Shown here: one piece after another, positions 62,401 to 64,000 of the stretch
Position numbering within the stretch: the stretch's first letter is position 1
How the letters are laid out: each line of letters opens with the position of its first letter
Position numbers and translations under genes: made by a program
Assembly: GCA_965227265.1 (NCBI GenBank)
Contig: OZ245738.1
Span: 1,302,001-1,366,000, forward strand
Origin: UBA2336 sp965227265
GTDB taxonomy: Bacteria > Bacteroidota > Bacteroidia > Cytophagales > Cyclobacteriaceae
DNA: 64,000 nucleotides
Direction of reading: 5' to 3'
The notes under the pieces: model-generated
The model's input: only the letters and a program-made list of their open reading frames with translations
Told to the model about the DNA's origin: nothing
Databases searched by the model: none

Positions 62401-63335
62401 CCAACCGAAATCCCATACTTCTAAGTTTCTACGGCCTTTCAAATGGAAAGCAAAACCTTTTTTTTGGAAAGATTGCGTACTCTTCGGAAAGAGATCTTTC
62501 ATTTAAAAATTATAGTCGGTTTAAAACATTCCGGTCAATTGTTGCCTTGTACCATACGCAGGCAGTTCGCAATCAGGAGTTTGAAATGAAATTTGATCAT
62601 GGAATAGTGCGTGGCAATACCGATCACTCTGGTTCGTTCTGGTGCGAAACTGAATTGAACCAACGGCAAACTAAATTGATCTCCATTACGCTCATAACAA
62701 GCGGAAAAAGCGTATTGCTCACCGAAGATCTATACCCTAATCGAATTCAATCTGTTTTAGCAGAAACTATTATTATTTCAGATTTAGATGATACACTCAT
62801 AGATTCTTTTGTGACGAGCAAGCTTAAGCAATTAAGAACATTATTGTTTACTTCGGTTGAGAAACGAAAAGCAGTGGTAACGACAGCGTCATTACTGCAA
62901 AAACTTACCCAGGCAGGCGCTATCCCATTTTATCTATCCAACAGCGAACAGAATTTGTACCCGATGCTCTATCGGTTTCTTAATCTCAATGGATTTCCTT
63001 CAGGCCCTTTGTTCCTCCGGCAGTACGTACACATCCGACAATTTGTATGGAGAAAGATTTTGAGAAAGAAAAACATCCACAAACGAACTATGCTTGAAAA
63101 GATTCTGGAACTTTTTCCGGATAAGAAATACATCTTAATAGGTGATAACACACAGCACGATCTTTCTATATATGTAGAGCTTGCGAAGCTTCATCCACAT
63201 AACATTCAATCCATCATTATTCGGGAAGTAAAACCAAGACCTGGTGATCTGGCAATCGTTCAGCAGGGGAAAGAAGCACTAAGTCAATATAATATAGGCT
63301 TGTACTATGCTAAAGAGTTTCCTGAAACACCTTAA
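62397..63335 (+). CDS. APP1-type phosphatidate phosphatase domain protein
   Basis: A 312-residue protein. The C-terminal half holds the HAD-like APP1 catalytic domain (DUF2183): DLDDTLIDSF with the nucleophile and general-acid Asp pair, FYLSNSEQNL (motif with the Ser), and KKYILIGDNTQHDLSIY with the acidic end of the active site. The N-terminal part is a beta-rich domain typical of the family. APP1 of yeast dephosphorylates phosphatidate to diacylglycerol, the reverse of the upstream kinase step. Confidence 0.87.
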   Translation: MTNRNPILLSFYGLSNGKQNLFFGKIAYSSERDLSFKNYSRFKTFRSIVALYHTQAVRNQEFEMKFDHGIVRGNTDHSGSFWCETELNQRQTKLISITLITSGKSVLLTEDLYPNRIQSVLAETIIISDLDDTLIDSFVTSKLKQLRTLLFTSVEKRKAVVTTASLLQKLTQAGAIPFYLSNSEQNLYPMLYRFLNLNGFPSGPLFLRQYVHIRQFVWRKILRKKNIHKRTMLEKILELFPDKKYILIGDNTQHDLSIYVELAKLHPHNIQSIIIREVKPRPGDLAIVQQGKEALSQYNIGLYYAKEFPETP

Positions 63336-63353
63336 TTAATCTTAACTTTAACG

Positions 63354-64000
63354 ATGGCTGAAATAGTAATCATTGGAGCGGGAATTTCAGGACTATCGGT
63401 TGGACGTTCTCTATTGGAAATGGGTCATTCCGTTACTGTAGTCGAAGCGCGAGACAGAATGGGAGGAAGAATTCATACGCTCGATTCGAAATTTTCCCGC
63501 ACCGTTGAAACAGGAGCTGAATTTATCCATGGCAAGTTACCACATACGCTTAAGTTATTGAAAGAGGCTGGCCAAAACAAAACTCTTATAAAAGGAAAAT
63601 TCTACACCATCTCAAAAAATGAACTTGAGAAGGGCGATATGCTGGATGATCATTGGAAAAAGTTATTATCAGAACTCAACAAATTAGAGAGTGATGTAAC
63701 GATTGCTACATTTCTCTCGCAACATTTTAGTGGAAGTGAGTTCAATGACCTTCGCGAAAGAGTAAGACAATTTGCTGAGGGATTTGACATTGCCGATGTT
63801 AATCGCGTAAGTGCGCTAGCCTTAAAAGAGGAGTGGAACCATAACGATGATGAACATCAATATCATATCGATGGCGGATATATTACGCTCATTAATTTTC
63901 TAAAAGATGAGATCATTAAAAATGGTGGCTCAATTATTTTATCAGAACCGGTGAATGAGATTCAGTGGGCAACAGGAAATGTTAAAATCATCACCACAAC
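63354..64000 (+). CDS. FAD-dependent amine oxidase-like protein, 3' end outside window
   Basis: About 215 residues are visible, starting at ATG 63354. The Rossmann loop is IIGAGISGLSVGRSL with the following acidic VVEARDRMGGRIHT that binds the ribose of FAD; GAEFIHG follows. This places it in the flavin amine oxidase/phytoene-desaturase-like group. The frame is open to the window edge, so the substrate-binding part is missing and the activity cannot be judged. It lies 18 bp after the APP1-like gene. Confidence 0.9.
   Translation, partial: MAEIVIIGAGISGLSVGRSLLEMGHSVTVVEARDRMGGRIHTLDSKFSRTVETGAEFIHGKLPHTLKLLKEAGQNKTLIKGKFYTISKNELEKGDMLDDHWKKLLSELNKLESDVTIATFLSQHFSGSEFNDLRERVRQFAEGFDIADVNRVSALALKEEWNHNDDEHQYHIDGGYITLINFLKDEIIKNGGSIILSEPVNEIQWATGNVKIITT

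Overview
This window is a chromosomal segment of a member of the Bacteroidota, most likely a Cytophagales-type free-living aerobe. The evidence is a SusC/SusD sugar-uptake locus, type IX secretion hallmarks (a PorP/SprF-family protein and a gliding-motility-associated C-terminal sorting domain), FtsX/MacB-type permeases of about 790 residues, a short NuoG, separate NuoC and NuoD, and Bacteroidota-typical families (DUF1684, DUF2911, DUF4142). No phage, IS element, CRISPR array, rRNA or intact tRNA was recognised. The genus cannot be named from the sequence alone.

Layout. 1-5.1 kb: two MacB/FtsX-like permeases on the + strand (the first cut by the window edge) bracket three minus-strand genes (lipoprotein, GreA-like factor, DUF1684 protein). 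5.2-6.4 kb: a small membrane protein with an unusual start and a DedA protein. 6.6-19.5 kb: a complete 14-gene complex I operon, nuoA to nuoN, in canonical order; several of its gene junctions carry short inverted-repeat elements. 19.6-24.6 kb: housekeeping genes (CBS protein, metallo-beta-lactamase-fold hydrolase, cyclophilin, DUF2911, desaturase, lipid acyltransferase). 24.7-35.9 kb: a polysaccharide utilisation locus made of a membrane-anchored TPR/HTH regulator, an inverting-type GH97 glucosidase, SusC, SusD, a GH99-like hydrolase and a SusE/F-like lipoprotein.

36.2-47.2 kb is a surface-protein module. A 2337-residue secreted protein has a predicted seven-bladed FG-GAP propeller, eleven roughly 105-residue cadherin-like repeats and a type B T9SS sorting domain. 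It is followed by a PorP/SprF protein and a PorE-like OmpA protein that carries an extra double-psi beta-barrel-like domain. The two transcription units are preceded by near-duplicate intergenic regions that contain three motifs spaced exactly 21 bp apart and a shared -7-like box. This is the strongest unexplained regulatory signal in the window.

47.3-51.7 kb holds signalling genes: a LytTR response regulator, a small degenerate kinase-ATPase-like protein and a hybrid histidine kinase. 51.9-59.7 kb holds an ABC-F protein, a DUF4142 lipoprotein, an ABC exporter, an orphan ABC ATPase coupled to a single-domain response regulator, and small membrane proteins. Between 57749 and 57867 lies a curious tandem pair of tRNA-like D-arm plus T-arm units without anticodon arms. 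59.9-64 kb is rich in lipid-related functions: an LpxR-like outer-membrane protein, a Nudix hydrolase, a lipid kinase overlapping an APP1-type phosphatidate phosphatase, and the start of an FAD amine oxidase that runs off the window.
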